From positions 113,660 through 177,659 of the forward strand of contig MNCI01014607.1 of assembly GCA_015680685.1 (NCBI GenBank): DNA of 64,000 nt, read 5' to 3'. The DNA comes from Gnetum montanum (lineage: Eukaryota; Streptophyta; Gnetopsida; Gnetales; Gnetaceae). Below, one piece after another: positions 32,572 through 43,620 of the stretch (its first letter is position 1; every line of letters starts with the position of its first letter). A program made the position numbers and the translations under genes. The notes under the pieces are model-generated. The model ran no database searches. It was given only the letters and a program-made list of their open reading frames with translations, and had not been told where the DNA came from.

Positions 32572-33802
32572 TTAAAAAGGAATTGAGGGCCTCGAATGGT
32601 TAGCAGAGGTGGCCGTCTCCCCCATGACTGAGTTGAAAGGAGGAGATATGAAATAGTGAGCAAGGTCATCCCCTATCAGAGGTATTATGTGCACTAATTG
32701 TTCTATATAGTAGATAGTGTGTCCAAGGAACGACCAAATGTCTTTGAAAGTTTTCGGTTGATGGGTGATTCCTTGGATGACCCTAATTTTATCTGGATCA
32801 ACCTCTATTCCTGCATGTGAAACCTTATGCCCAAGTACTATGCCTTTTTGGACCATGAAATGGATTTTCTACCAATTGAGCCTTAGATTGGTTTCTACGC
32901 ATCTTTTTAACACTTGCTCTAATTGGTCCAAGGCTTGATCAAAACTTGTTCCATAAGTGGAGACGTCATCCATAAAGACTTCCACTCCATTCCCTATCTA
33001 CTGTTAGAATATGCTTAGAACTAGGCATTGAAATGTGGCAAGAGTATTACACAAGCCAAACAACATTTGTTTATACGAAAATTTTCCCCAAGGACTTGTG
33101 AACGTTGTCTTAACTTGGTCTCCTAGGGCTATCTGTATTTGGTTGTATCCACTATAGTCATCCAGAAAACTATAATAGCGATGCCCTGCTATGGTGTCTA
33201 AGACTTGGTCAACGAATGGCAACAGAAAATGATCCTTAAATGTTGCCATGTTCAACAACCTAAAATCTATGCACACCCTCCATTTGCCTCCCTTTTTAGG
33301 CACAATTACCAGAGGGCTAACCCATTTGCTATCAGAAATGGAACATATGAACCCAGCCTTAAGAAGCTATTCTATTTCTTCTTTTACTACTTGCTTTAAT
33401 TTTGGGTTCAATCGCCTCTATGGTTGTTTTCGAGGTTTCATGGAGGGGTCAGTGTAAAATCCTATGCTGGCATATCCTAGGATCTATTCTAGTTAATTTG
33501 GGATATGACCAGGTAAAGGCTTTTGACCACTTGTTTATTACTTTCAGTAGTCCTCCTTTTTGTTTGGAAGCAAGTCTTGCATTGATGATTACCGATTTTC
33601 CATTTTCAAGAATCATTTATTCCAAACTAGTGGGCAATGGTTTCAATTCTAGGGGCTCTTGTTTGAACTTTTCAGGAATTTCCAACTTCCCCCAGTTGAT
33701 GTTTTCAAGGTTAAGGCTTTGAAGTTGGTAGTGGACTTGCTCTAGTGTGTTTATGCTTTCGATATAAGCACAAGTTATTCCCTTAGTTAGTTCCATGCAC
33801 AT
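32572..33802 (-). pseudogene. E3 reverse transcriptase, truncated
   Basis: The minus-strand reading has a pre-RT segment (33617-33802, with EQVHYQLQSLN and ELKPLPTSLE), SKWVSPLVIVPKKGGKWRVC, FRLLN..TFKDHFLLPFVDQ, YYSFLDDYSGYNQIQI and FGLCNTLATFQ. The catalytic block reads VEVFMDDVSTYG with both Asp present, then VLGHKVSHAGIEVDPDKI and FLGHTIYY. Right after FLGHTIYY (about 32700) the sequence becomes the post-integrase tail (ISPPFNSVMGETAT). The enzyme would lack RNase H. Stops occur near 33005 and 32870 and in the pre-RT region. Confidence 0.85.
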
Positions 33803-33946
33803 TAGTGAGTTACTCTCTTGATCATCTATCAGCCACTGGGTGTCTTCTTATCGTGTGGCTGCTACATATAGGCACTTTTGTATGTTAATGTTTTGTGCAC
33901 ACCGGTTGCATGCAGGCAATGCTAAACTTTGCACAACCCATGATCT

Positions 33947-34582
33947 CTACATGAAATTGCACACTGTATCACTATATGCGATGCATGGAACCTTCTTCTT
34001 CTCGATCTTTCCAAAAGTGTTCTCCTTATATATTTCCAAGGAAATATCACAAATTCCTAGGCATGCATCTATAGTACTTATCCATGCCGTTCCCATTATT
34101 ATTGGGAAGTCCCCTTTACTGTTATTCACTTGTATCACTAGGAAATCAACTGGGTACGACCACCCACACACAGTGGTGATGATGTCCTCCACCAATCCCA
34201 AGGGAACAATGATGGACTGGGTGGCTAGCTCTAGGTGAATATTGCTCTTCTTTAATGGAGGCAAGTTCCAAGCTTTGTACATTTCTTACGATATTAAGTT
34301 GACTCCAGAACCTGAATCCAGAAGAGCTTTGCGTGGCTCATTCCCAGCAATTTGGAGATAGATTAGAGAGCTTCCAGGATTAGAGAATTTCTTGGGAAGG
34401 TGGCCAACCTTAATCCAATTAGTAACAGCATGTGTTAACATAACCGTATGCGTTGAGTTCAGTGTTTGGTTCAAAGGGAGCTCTGAAGCTTTATTTGATG
34501 GGGACGCATTCCGAGGTTCAACCACTTGCAATTGTAAGGGCTTGGTTGGAATGTTGGTTCTAAAGAAAGCTTTTTTCATCAT
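33947..34582 (-). pseudogene. E3 aspartic protease
   Basis: Two adjoining open stretches make the domain. The first (34286-34582) ends with IYLQIAGNEPRKALLDSGSG and VNLIS, an intact Asp-Ser-Gly active site. The second (33947-34282) continues through PLKKSNIHLELATQSI and FPIIMGTAWISTIDA, the protease second half. A stop separates them at about 34283. E5 has the same arrangement in worse condition at 59926-60480. Confidence 0.8.
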
Positions 34583-34639
34583 ACGGTTGTCAGAACCAAT
34601 AGTGGGTTGAGGATTTATAGCCCTTTTGGCATTGTGTTG

Positions 34640-37000
34640 CTACGGTTGAGTAGGGAGTTCCCCTTGCATTGCTGGAGCAGGTGGTAATGGAGCTATTGGT
34701 GTGAGAGCTACGGATGGATTTGAAGGATGGTATATTTGTGTGTTATCTCCCCTAGGAGAAGGAGTTCTATAATACTCATGGACTTGATAGTGATGTTGTG
34801 GTGTAACATGACTAACAAAGTCACATGGAGAGATTGGATGCTGCACGTAGTAGCCAGATGGGTCAGGTTGCCAGTATGGGTATTGTTGCCTTGGTTTTGG
34901 CATCCCCCATGACTGTGGGTATTTCCACTATTCATGTTGCTTAATGGGTTGCGGTGGAGTTCCAATTGGATAATATGTTAAAGGTTGGTGGAACTACCTT
35001 GGGTTACCTTGGGGATAAGGTAACCATCAGAGTGCTTGTTGTTTATTTAGTCGTGGGCTGAGTGCATACATCCCAGACTCTTGTAGATGTGAGATCACTG
35101 GGAAACATCCCTTAGGATGGTCATATTAGGATATTTCACATCCACTATCATTGTCTATGCTTGAATCCATAAACTCTTCTATGATGGCCATTTTATCCTT
35201 ACCCTTGTTACGTGCATTTTCCACTTCTCTCTTTTTCTTTTTGTCGTGGTCACTACCTCGCTCCCTAGACTCCTCTACAATCTTAAGAATAGTTTCAAAC
35301 CTACTATCCAAGGAGTCCCACATTTGATCTACCTTTGCAGATACTTCTGATGTTAACTTTTGGAGAGGCAAATTTTTCCTATTTACCATCTCTTCGAGTG
35401 GTGACTCTTCTTCCTCCTTACAAAATCTCACTCCTCTTTTTTGGAGGGAAGGATCTCGATTGTATTCTTCTACACTTTCTCTCTTTCGTAGCTCACCTTC
35501 TTCTTTGGCAACTTGCTCTAGCAGTTTATGAATTTGATGAGACCTAAGCTTCAATAACCTTCCTTGGGCATATGTCACAAGGGTTCTTCTTGTTTCATGC
35601 CTAAGTCCATCCACAAGATGGCGTAGTTGATCCCACTGCGAATAACCATGGCCAGGGCAACGATGTAACAGTGCGTAATAGCGGCCCATGGCAACATCCA
35701 AGGGTTGATGATTTCCTTGCTTCCATCCTTTGATTTGCTTCTGTAGGTTAGACACTTAGGAGTACATTTGGTACTTATCATTGAACAGTTCTAACATTGT
35801 ACTCCACAGCCAAATGGATTCCAGTTCTAAGGACCAGTACCAGCTTTCAGCGTCTTTCACTAGTGTCCTTGGGAATAACTTCAAATTTTGCCATTCATTT
35901 TCTATGTTTTTCAAGGCACATGCATCTTGGAATGCTTGTAAATGATTTTGAGGATCAGCGTTGTATCCCCTTTCAAATCGTGGGATGTTGTTCATGTCTA
36001 ACCTCTTGATCCTACTATCCTTTTGGTGCCTTGTTGAAACTCTTACAGCCTCCGTTATATCTAGCATGCTTCTAATTACAAGTAGGGGTTCTTCATGATC
36101 ATCTCATTCATAGCATCTATGGTGTCTACACGGTTCCCTACTCTCCCTTCTTCTATGCCTTGATTCTTTAGAGTACCCTTGTCCTCATTCTCGATTGTCT
36201 CGTCGATGACTTTCACTTCGTTTTCCCTTATCCTCACTATTGGTTTCCCTATGACAGCGTCTGGACACTAAAGGAGAGGGTGAAGATGACGATGAAGGTG
36301 AAGAAGAAGGAGAACCATCACCATGACGGTGTTTTCTACCTTCTCTTCGGTGGTCTCGGCCTCAATCATGATCATGATCAAAACATCCACCCTTATCATG
36401 TGTTTGTGTTCCTTCGATGAACACTTCATGTTTGTGGGTATCAGAACCAATGTTATGAATAGTGGAGTGGAGGTTCTGATACACCACCCCCTGACCAATG
36501 TCAGGAGGAGGAACATCATTTCGTGGGGAACCTATTGAAGTAGGTTCACCATCCTCAATTTTTCTCAAAACATGCAGAGCGTGATGGGGTCATTTACCCT
36601 TCAAAGATGTATGGTATCTCTCCTGTTGTAAGTCCCTTTGACGTTGCACTGCTATGGGATGATAGTATCTTGATTCATAATCACATGCAATGTATTATGC
36701 GTATAAAAGAGACATGCCTATTCATGTGAGAGCATGAAAGAGCATGTTGGGAACTGATCGGTCTGGAGGCAACACTATGTTACCCTCCAAGTCTCTCCAA
36801 CGGAGTTGTTCGTCTTGGTGGAGAATAAAGGTGAAATCAGGTACATACTCATCAGGATGAGTATATACCACAAAACTATTGAGGAATTGGTGGATCCTGG
36901 TTATGTGCATTATGCCGTTGACTACCTCTGGTGTTAGTCCTAGGCGGTGAAGTGGTCTTATGCAAAGAAGAAAACATCTTGTCTTGTTCAATGTGCAATG
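34640..37000 (-). pseudogene. E3 gag
   Basis: A long Gag reads from about 37000 to 34640 with a few stops. N-terminal part (36722-36991): LRWRDLEGNIVLPPDRSVPN. Then an Arg/Ser/His-rich stretch (36520-36080). The capsid (35756-36067) has IKRLDMNNIPRFERGYNADP, ESWYWSLELESIW and LFNDKYQMYS. The next open piece (35126-35755, 209 codons) is highly charged with CPGHGYSQWDQLRHLVDGLR and likely coiled coil. The C-terminal part (34640-34903) is Pro/Gln/Tyr-rich and lacks a zinc knuckle. E5 holds a parallel copy at 58400-59800. Confidence 0.8.
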
Positions 37001-37100
37001 TACTATTGTCTCGTCTTTCTTTGATTAACCCTAAGGGTTCGTTCTAATGTTCCAATGATATGAATGATTTCCTATGTTCTACGCAGTGCACAAACAACTA

Positions 37101-37121
37101 AGTCCCCAGCAACGGCACTAA
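37101..37121 (-). promoter_or_regulatory. E3 primer-binding site, tRNA-Asp type
   Basis: Directly inside the 5' LTR the minus strand reads TTAGTGCCGTTGCTGGGGAC. Apart from two changes this is the complement of the plant tRNA-Asp 3' end (TGGCGCCGTTGCCGGGGA), where minus-strand DNA synthesis would be primed. Confidence 0.8.
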
Positions 37122-37925
37122 TGATGAGTGGCGAGGTACCCCTACACTCAACCATACGAATACAAGCATTTCACGCATGATCCAATTGAACTCCAAGGAC
37201 CAAGTGCTTATGCACCTTAATGGAACACTCAGGGTTAATCAATCGTTATCTTCCCAAACTTGTATTGTCACGATTGTATGGTTAAGTAAGCTTGAGGTAT
37301 ATGATTTTTATAGCTTTTGTATTTTTTATGTCTTCTACTAATAAAGGAGAGGGAGAGAGAACTAAGTGGCTAACTTACATTAACTATTCATTAATTAAGT
37401 TCTAAATTTTCCTAACACCAGTATCCGTTCCCACTTTTCATACACATCCTAAACCAGTGCAACACTACTAGGATTACCAAATGCTAATCATTACTGGGTT
37501 ACCAAGCGCTACACGCATGCTCAAAGCAGTCATACTAAGTGTATTTAACTAAGCGGGTTGAAGGTTGAGAGAGATATTAATTAACTATGAAAGTGTTAAA
37601 TAATAATTAATTACTAATTAGCTTAATCTATATGTTGCAAGGTTTATCATAAAGTTCATCTGTATTGTCGTACACAAAATTGTGCTTAGGTACAAATTTC
37701 TCGAATAAAGATCTGTTCACTCTATGACTCCTACTGTGGGCACACAGAAATAATTCTAACTCTGGAATGATAAAAATGTAAGAGTTTGGCTAAGGGTCTA
37801 AACCTAACTATTTTGGAACCAAGAGTGCCACCTCTTATTTATAGAAGATGAGGCAGGACGCGATATCACGTATGCGATATCGGGTGGTGGCTATGGTATT
37901 GCGTACGCGATATCATGATTCATCA
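37122..37925 (-). repeat. E3 5' LTR (right copy)
   Basis: It runs from TGATGAGTGGCGAGG to ATTCATCA, 804 bp, with TGAT/ATCA inverted ends. The TATA box is at 37836-37843 (minus strand) and GATATC sites lie at 37862, 37876 and 37909 upstream of it in the transcription sense. ATTAT follows at 37926. Confidence 0.88.
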
Positions 37926-38309
37926 ATTATCATTTCATCATTTAATTTCTTCTTAATCATTTCAATCATGGCTTAAACATACTTTCTTTCATTGCATTAG
38001 AATGAATCAATTTCATTACTTTGCCATGGTCAACCTTTGTTAAAATGTAAGAGTTTGGCTAAGGGTCTAAACCTAACTATTTTGGAACCAAGAGTGCCAC
38101 CTCTTATTTATAGAAGATGAGGCAGGACACGATATCACGTATGCGATATCGGGTGGTGGCTATGGTATTGCGTACGCGATATCATGATTCATCAATTATC
38201 ATTTCATCATTTAATTTCTTCTTAATCATTTCAATCATGGCTTAAACATACTTTCTTTCATTGCATTAGAATGAATCAATTTCATTACTTTGCCATGGTC
38301 AACCTTTGT
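37773..38309. repeat. 269-bp tandem duplication across the E3/E4 boundary
   Basis: 37773-38040 is repeated at 38042-38309. Each copy holds the last 150 or so bases of the E3 LTR with TATA and GATATC block, the ATTAT target repeat and about 110 bp of E4 LTR. The only clear difference is GGACGCG in the first and GGACACG in the second copy. Confidence 0.9.
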
Positions 38310-38367
38310 TACTATTGTTTCCCCACGTAATGCTCTTCATGCTAAGGATAGGAAGAAGGGTGTTACA
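37926..38367 (+). repeat. E4 5' LTR, second part
   Basis: It continues from 30243 after removal of E3 and ends GGGTGTTACA, inverted relative to the TGTAA start at 27222. The 269-bp duplication inflates it. Three bases later comes the primer-binding site. Confidence 0.65.
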
Positions 38368-38370
38368 AGT

Positions 38371-38382
38371 TGGTATCAGAGT
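38371..38382 (+). promoter_or_regulatory. E4 primer-binding site, initiator tRNA-Met type
   Basis: TGGTATCAGAGT is the complement of the initiator tRNA-Met 3' end (one change at its last base), the usual primer of Del/Tekay chromoviruses, and lies three bases from the LTR end. Confidence 0.8.
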
Positions 38383-38699
38383 GTAGGTTTGGTAATTTCC
38401 TCATTTTTTGTAGTTTGTTCAGTGATGGTAGGTGCTAGACAAGGTCATGGTTGAGGTAGAAGGATAGATGTTGGACCTAGTCAACTAACTCCAATGCTTG
38501 AACCTCTTGCTAACCAAGTGGAGGAGCCTTTAATACAACCTTATTTAGAAAATGTAACCACATGAGGAGATAAGCCAAGCTAATTTTAACCACTATATGG
38601 AGCAATTCATCCATCAACACATGAAGGGAAACTCATTACAACCAAGATCTATGGTGGTTTCAGGGGGAAGTGGTAGTAGGGCACCCATGGAGAGCTTAT

Positions 38700-39470
38700 G
38701 TAACAGTTTTGTAAGCTTGGACCACCAACATTCAAAGGGGATGAGGATCCTACCATAGCTATGGAATGGCTTGAGGAAGTTATTAAGATCTTCAAGCTAT
38801 TAGGATGCACTCTAGAACAACAAACATGTATGGCCACCTTTCAGTTCAAACGTGCTACTAAGCGATTGTGGAATGCAGAGGAGCTTGCACATCATTGGAC
38901 AGATCAAGATGTTCATTGGACTAACTTTGTGCAAGTGTTCAACCAACACTATGCACCTATAGATTTTTTGAAGTCTAAAGTAGATGAATTTCATAACCTC
39001 TGCAAGGGTGGCAAGTTAGTAAGTGTGTATGAGTGTAGGTTTTCAAAGCTAATCATGTATGTCTCTCACATATATGTGAATGGCATAGCAAGGGATAGGT
39101 GATTCATTCAGGGCCTTCATGCTTTGATTAAGGACCATCTCCTTCCTCAACATCATCTGACATATGAGGAAGCTCAAGCTACTACATTGAAGCTAGAACG
39201 CAGCTAGGGGGTAGAAGCAGCACAGCGTAATCATTCTCGAAAGAGGGCTCAATTCTATTCTAGGAAATTCAATGGACTAAAACATGTCTACAATATTGGG
39301 AATAGAAGGACTCAATCTTAACAATAATCAGTGAAGTGTGGGATCATTCAAGGACATATCACTTGTTAGAGTTGTGCTAAAGTTGGGCATACTTGGTAGG
39401 AATGCCCCAACTATCAGAAGTATGGCCAACTTGGTTACAAGAGTTTTAATTACCCAAAGAATTCAAATAA
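38700..39470 (+). pseudogene. E4 gag
   Basis: The open part 38761-39102 has the chromoviral Gag pattern: AMEWLEEVIKIFKLLGC, FQFKRATKRLW and FVQVFNQHYAP, then the KVDEFHNLCKGG segment. It continues past a stop through HLTYEEAQATTLKLE (about 39150-39200). Two zinc-knuckle remnants follow near 39350-39450, CAKVGHTW.EC and CPNYQKYGQLGY, both missing ligands. Gag would package element RNA. Confidence 0.75.
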
Positions 39471-39558
39471 TGATGGCTTTTAGCAAGGAAGAAAACCTCT
39501 AGGGGGCTATGGTGGTGGTAGAACACAAGTAAATGTTCATGCTTTGATTGAATAACCA

Positions 39559-39873
39559 ATGAAGGAACAACCTAACATAGTGATTGAGATAAGAGGTATG
39601 ATCTTAGATCTTGAAGTTTTGATTCTCTTCAACCCTAGTGCTAGTCATTCTTTTATTGATCCTTCAGTAGTTAAAAGGATGGGCTTGATATGTAAGGCCC
39701 TAGCCCAAGCGCTTTCCATTAGTACTATTGGTGGTAGTATGCTTGTTATATCCAAATTTTGCAAATCTATTCCTTTAGTCATCCAGGATGATCCTTGGCT
39801 TTATGATCTCGATGTCATGAGCTTAGGGAAGTACAACATCATTCTGGGGATGGATTACTTAGCACATTTCTAG
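39559..39873 (+). pseudogene. E4 aspartic protease
   Basis: The 104-codon open stretch carries VLILFNPSASHSFIDPS and IILGMDYLAHF, the two halves of a chromoviral retropepsin. The active-site triad, normally Asp-Ser-Gly, reads Asn-Pro-Ser, so this copy would be inactive. It is preceded by the gag zinc-knuckle region and followed after one stop by RT in the same strand. Confidence 0.8.
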
Positions 39874-39879
39874 GATAGT

Positions 39880-40930
39880 TTGGATTATTATTGCAAGAAA
39901 TTATCCTTAGTAGCAAATAAGGATGTGCAAGTGATTATGTACATCAAGACTTGCAAGATTAAGATAGACCTAGATTCATTAAGATCTTTTCACTATTTAT
40001 CGCAGAAAGGTCATTCTTTCTTTGCAATCTCTATCAGTGAGATTTCTTCATTGCTAGGGATTAATGAAATCCCTGTATCCTATGAATTTTCTAACATCTT
40101 CTGGTCACAATTGCCAAGTTTACCTCCTAACCAAGAGGTAGAGTTTGAGATTGATCTCAAGCCTATTACTGAACCTATCTCTAGAGCTCTGCATAGAATG
40201 TCATCTATTGAGTTGGCAGAACTAAAAGTCCAACTTCATGAACTCCTAGATAAAGGCTTGATTCATCCAAGCGTGTCTCCTTGGGGAGCTCTTTTCTTCT
40301 TTGTCAAAAATAAGGATGGAAGCATGAGGTTATGCATCAACTACCATCAAATAAATCAAGTAGTGATAAAGAGAAAGTATCCATTACCTTACATAGATGA
40401 TTTTTTTGACCAATTGAGGGAAGCTCAAGTGTTCTCCAAGATAGATTTGAAGTTAGGATACCACCAGGTTATCATTAGAGAAGGTGAGATTCCTAAGATA
40501 GATTTTAGGACTTATTATGAGCATTATAAGTTCTTTTTTTTACCATTAGGACTCACTAAAGCTCCAATAGTGTTTATGCATCTTATGAATAGTATCATGA
40601 GGTCATACTTAGATCAATTTATCATTATTTTGATTTATGATATGTTGGTATATCCAGCATCAGATGACCTACATGAACATCATCTAAGAATCATCTTGTA
40701 GATACATAGAGGGCATCAACTCTATGCTCAACCTTCAAAGTGCTCATTTTGGCATCATGAGATCCAATTCTTGGGTCATGTCATCTCAAAGGCTAGAATA
40801 GCAATGGATCCTACTAAGATAGAAATCATTAGGAATTCACCTATTCCTAAGGATGTTAGAGAGGTGTGTAGCTATTGCAAAAGATTCTTTAAGATCCTTG
40901 TTGTTAGGTTGCTTTTGAGAAGCTCAAGAG
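39880..40930 (+). pseudogene. E4 reverse transcriptase
   Basis: A 273-codon open frame (39880-40701) contains [80 protein letters not shown] and [17 protein letters not shown]. At the polymerase centre, where this family has F.DD, the residues read LIYDMLVY: the first Asp of the pair is Tyr. After a stop at 40699 the thumb continues as SKCSFWHHEIQFLGHVISK to about 40930. The enzyme would be catalytically dead. Confidence 0.85.
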
Positions 40931-40934
40931 TAGA

Positions 40935-42180
40935 TTGACTTCAACTTCGATCTTGCTTACACCTACCCCAAGTGAACCCTTTGATGTATGCAAAAATGCT
41001 TAAGAGAAGGGTATGGATGTATCCTTATGCATAATGATGAGCGGCAAAGTACCCCTATGCGCAACCATACGAATCATAGGCATTCACATGTGATTTGGTC
41101 GAATTCCACAAACTATAATTACTAAGTACACCAAAGCTAAACAATGCATGCATGTTGTTCGTTCGTTGACTTCCCAGTCCCACTTGTGGAATGCAGTTGT
41201 ATGGTTAAGTGTGACTAAGCTGTAAGATTTTTATTATTTTTTGTTTTATCAAATTACTCTCCTAGAAAAAGAATAAAAGTAAGAGTGATTAAATGCAAAG
41301 TAAACTATGGTCTAATCTAGCCTAACATAAGTAATCGTTCCCACTTCCTAGACACATCCTAAACTTTGTGCAAACACTACTGGCTATCAAACGCTAACCG
41401 TTTCTGAGCTACCAAGTGTCACATGTATGTTTGAAGGGGTCATGCTTGTGTATCTTAATGAGTTGCTTGATTAATAAAAATTAATTATTGCATAAATAAT
41501 ATTTATGTAAATTTCATGAAATATAAATGCATAAGAAAGAAAGTCTCAAGTGCTACAAGGAATGGATCAAAGAGATCGTCTTTATTGCCAACATAGTGGT
41601 GTGTCCAAGTACATCAATGCTTGTCTGTTCACACTTAGAATTCCTACTGCGGGCACTTGGAAAATATTCTAACTCTCAAATGGACAAACTGCAAGAGTTT
41701 CGCTACTTGACTACCAAAAAATTCCTTCAATCGTGCACCTAGGCACTGTATTTATAGACCTAAGAGTAACGCTACGATATCGAATGTACGATATTGCATC
41801 TTGGGTTGCGATATTGCATACTTGATATCGTGTCTCTAATATCGTAGCCACCCTGATATTGGAGTGTATGAAAAACACAATTTATCACATAAGGATAAGG
41901 TGATAGCATATGCCTTAAGATAGTTGACGCCTCATGAGACACACTATCCCACCCATGATCTAGAGTTGTGAGTAGCGGTGTTTACCTTAAAGGTTTGACA
42001 TCACTATCTCTTTGGAGAGAAATTGAGAATTTGGATTGATCATAAAGGGCTCCAATATCTAATGAATCAACCACAATTGAATCTACAACAATAATGATGG
42101 GTAGAGCTATTAGCTAACTTTAACTTTACCATCTGGTACTAGCTAGACAAAAGTAATGTGGTTGTAGATGCTTTGAGTTG
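40935..42180 (+). pseudogene. E4 RNase H, interrupted by solo LTR
   Basis: The first piece ends at 41034 with a PFDVC...EKGMDV segment; the second starts at 41888 and reads KVIAYALR.LTPHETHYPT, HDLEL, LRIWIDHKGLQYLMNQPQL and NVVVDAL. Without the intervening 853-bp LTR and one CATAA copy the frame runs on through the MHKDKVIAYA region. The first catalytic Asp (usually SDAS) is changed to Cys-Lys-Asn context. Several stops are present. Confidence 0.75.
41035..41887 (-). repeat. Family A solo LTR inserted in E4 RNase H
   Basis: It runs from TGATGAGCGGCAAAGTACCC to TTATCA, 853 bp, with CATAA duplicated on both sides (41030-41034 and 41888-41892). It shares the CTCCTACTGCGGGCAC phrase and TATA box (41749-41756, minus strand) with the E3 LTRs, while its GATATC block is decayed to GATATTG-type variants. 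No internal element sequence remains, so the element was lost by LTR-LTR recombination. Confidence 0.9.
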
Positions 42181-42249
42181 GATGACTAAGAACTTCTATA
42201 GCCTTGTGATCTAGTCTAATTTACTAGATGATGACTTTAAAAGGTTTGC

Positions 42250-43620
42250 ATCAATGGGTTGGTATGATGGTGTGTGCTTGATGTTGATCAACTATGAATC
42301 CTCTAAGATGCCTATGAAGATCCTTGTAAGGGCCATTATGTAGGAAGAAGGATAGCTATGAAAATCCTCACAATAGGATAACTTTGGTGAATAATCTTCA
42401 AGGATGTCCATCAATTCTCTTGTTCATGCAAGTGCTACCAAAGAGATGGAGGAATGATTGTACAAATGAAAAGGCTCCAATAGTAGATCCAACCACTAAA
42501 AATTTCTAACCTTTAGAGCATTGAATCCATGGGGCCTATCAACCTAATGTCCAACAACAAGGCATATATCATAGTAGTAGTTGACTACTGCACCAAGTGA
42601 ACCAAAGCTGTAGTCGTCACCGATTGTTCATCTTCTACTATAGCATGGTTTGTTCAACAAAGTATGCTAAACAGGTTTGGTATGTCTAGGGCACTTATTT
42701 TTAATAATGGATCTTACTTTATAGGTACTACTTTTTAGAGGTTGACACAATGCTTAGGGGTGCAACATAAATTAACAAATCTCCATCATCCCCAAGCAAA
42801 AAATAAAGCCAAAGTTACTAAAAGGGAAATAACTTGGATACTAACATGCTTGATTAGTAAATATAGGAAGGATTGGAGCACAAAACTCAATGATGTTCTA
42901 TGGGCTTATCAATCAACCTAGAAAATTTCTATTGATTATTGTCCCTATGAGTTGATGGATGAAAAACTACCAATACTCCCCATCCAAGTAGACCTTTGTA
43001 CACTCTCAACAGCATGTGATATTTACCTTGAACTAACTCTAGCACAAAAAGAACACCTAATGATACTAGATGTGTACAAGTCACATGCTAAATAATGTCA
43101 TGATGCATGAATAAGAAGAGTTAAATTTTAATTGGGTGATAAGATTCTTTACTAGCATTTCATACATGTACCATAATGTACCAAATTTCAAATGCTATGG
43201 AAAGGATCTTACATCATTAATACAACTTTTCCTCCATTGTCATGATAATTTATCACCCTTCAAGCCTAGAAAAATGACTATTAATCAACTCTAGATAAGT
43301 AAAGCTAATCTTTAAACATAGAATAACTAGTAGCACTACGACTTCAACAAATGGACAAGCACACTCTATTTTTTACATGTCCTTCTTTTACCTCAGTCAT
43401 GGTGGAGATGGCCACCCATATTAACATTCTGTGAAAGCTACCTATTTTTTCATCTTTTTGTTTTACACCATTCATCAAATGTTTTTCATTTTCTTGAATA
43501 TTTTACTACTTCTTTTATATATTTTTCCCTTTCTTTCTCTTAGTTTACTTTATTTGGTTTTATTTGTTTTTTCATATGAAATCTCTGATTTTTGTTGTCA
43601 CTACTACTAATACTGGAAGT
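42250..43620 (+). pseudogene. E5-like integrase fragment joined to E4
   Basis: From the phrase TGGTATGATGG (42260) the sequence follows E5 62380-63720: GATGTTGATCAACT, then SMGPINLMSN, VVDYCTK, NRFGMSRALIFNNGSYFIGT, LTNLHHPQAKNKAKVTKREI, LNDVLWAYQST, CPYELMDEKLP and LCTLSTACDI. After the stop the MVEMATHINIL tail and a T-rich stretch match the E5 tail. The catalytic Asp block reads FNNGSYF (Asp replaced by Asn) and the Glu position reads Lys. Stops are frequent. Its neighbour upstream belongs to a chromovirus, so this is a fusion of two families. Confidence 0.7.

Larger units (their letters stand above)
30244..37925 (-). mobile_element. E3: complete family A gypsy element lacking RNase H and integrase
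   Basis: The element has two LTRs (30244-30929, 37122-37925), a 5-bp target duplication, a primer-binding site and a purine tract, and minus-strand gag, protease and RT. After the RT thumb the reading jumps to the short tail that in the related element E5 follows integrase, so about 1.85 kb of RNase H and integrase is missing. Protein wording (KDHF.LPFVDQ, FGLCN..ATFQ) places it near Athila. The LTRs are only about 0.8 kb. It is non-autonomous. It sits inside the 5' LTR of E4. Confidence 0.88.
27222..42200 (+). mobile_element. E4: Del/Tekay-like chromovirus, split by two insertions
   Basis: On the plus strand the parts are a long 5' LTR, a tRNA-Met type primer site, gag, protease, RT and RNase H. 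The RT wording ([36 protein letters not shown]) and the PTHDLEL RNase H block are typical of chromoviruses. A complete family A element (30244-37925) lies in the LTR and a family A solo LTR (41035-41887) lies in RNase H; removing both restores continuity at each site. Integrase of the same family is not found, and a different family's integrase begins at about 42.25 kb. No 3' LTR was seen. Confidence 0.75.
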
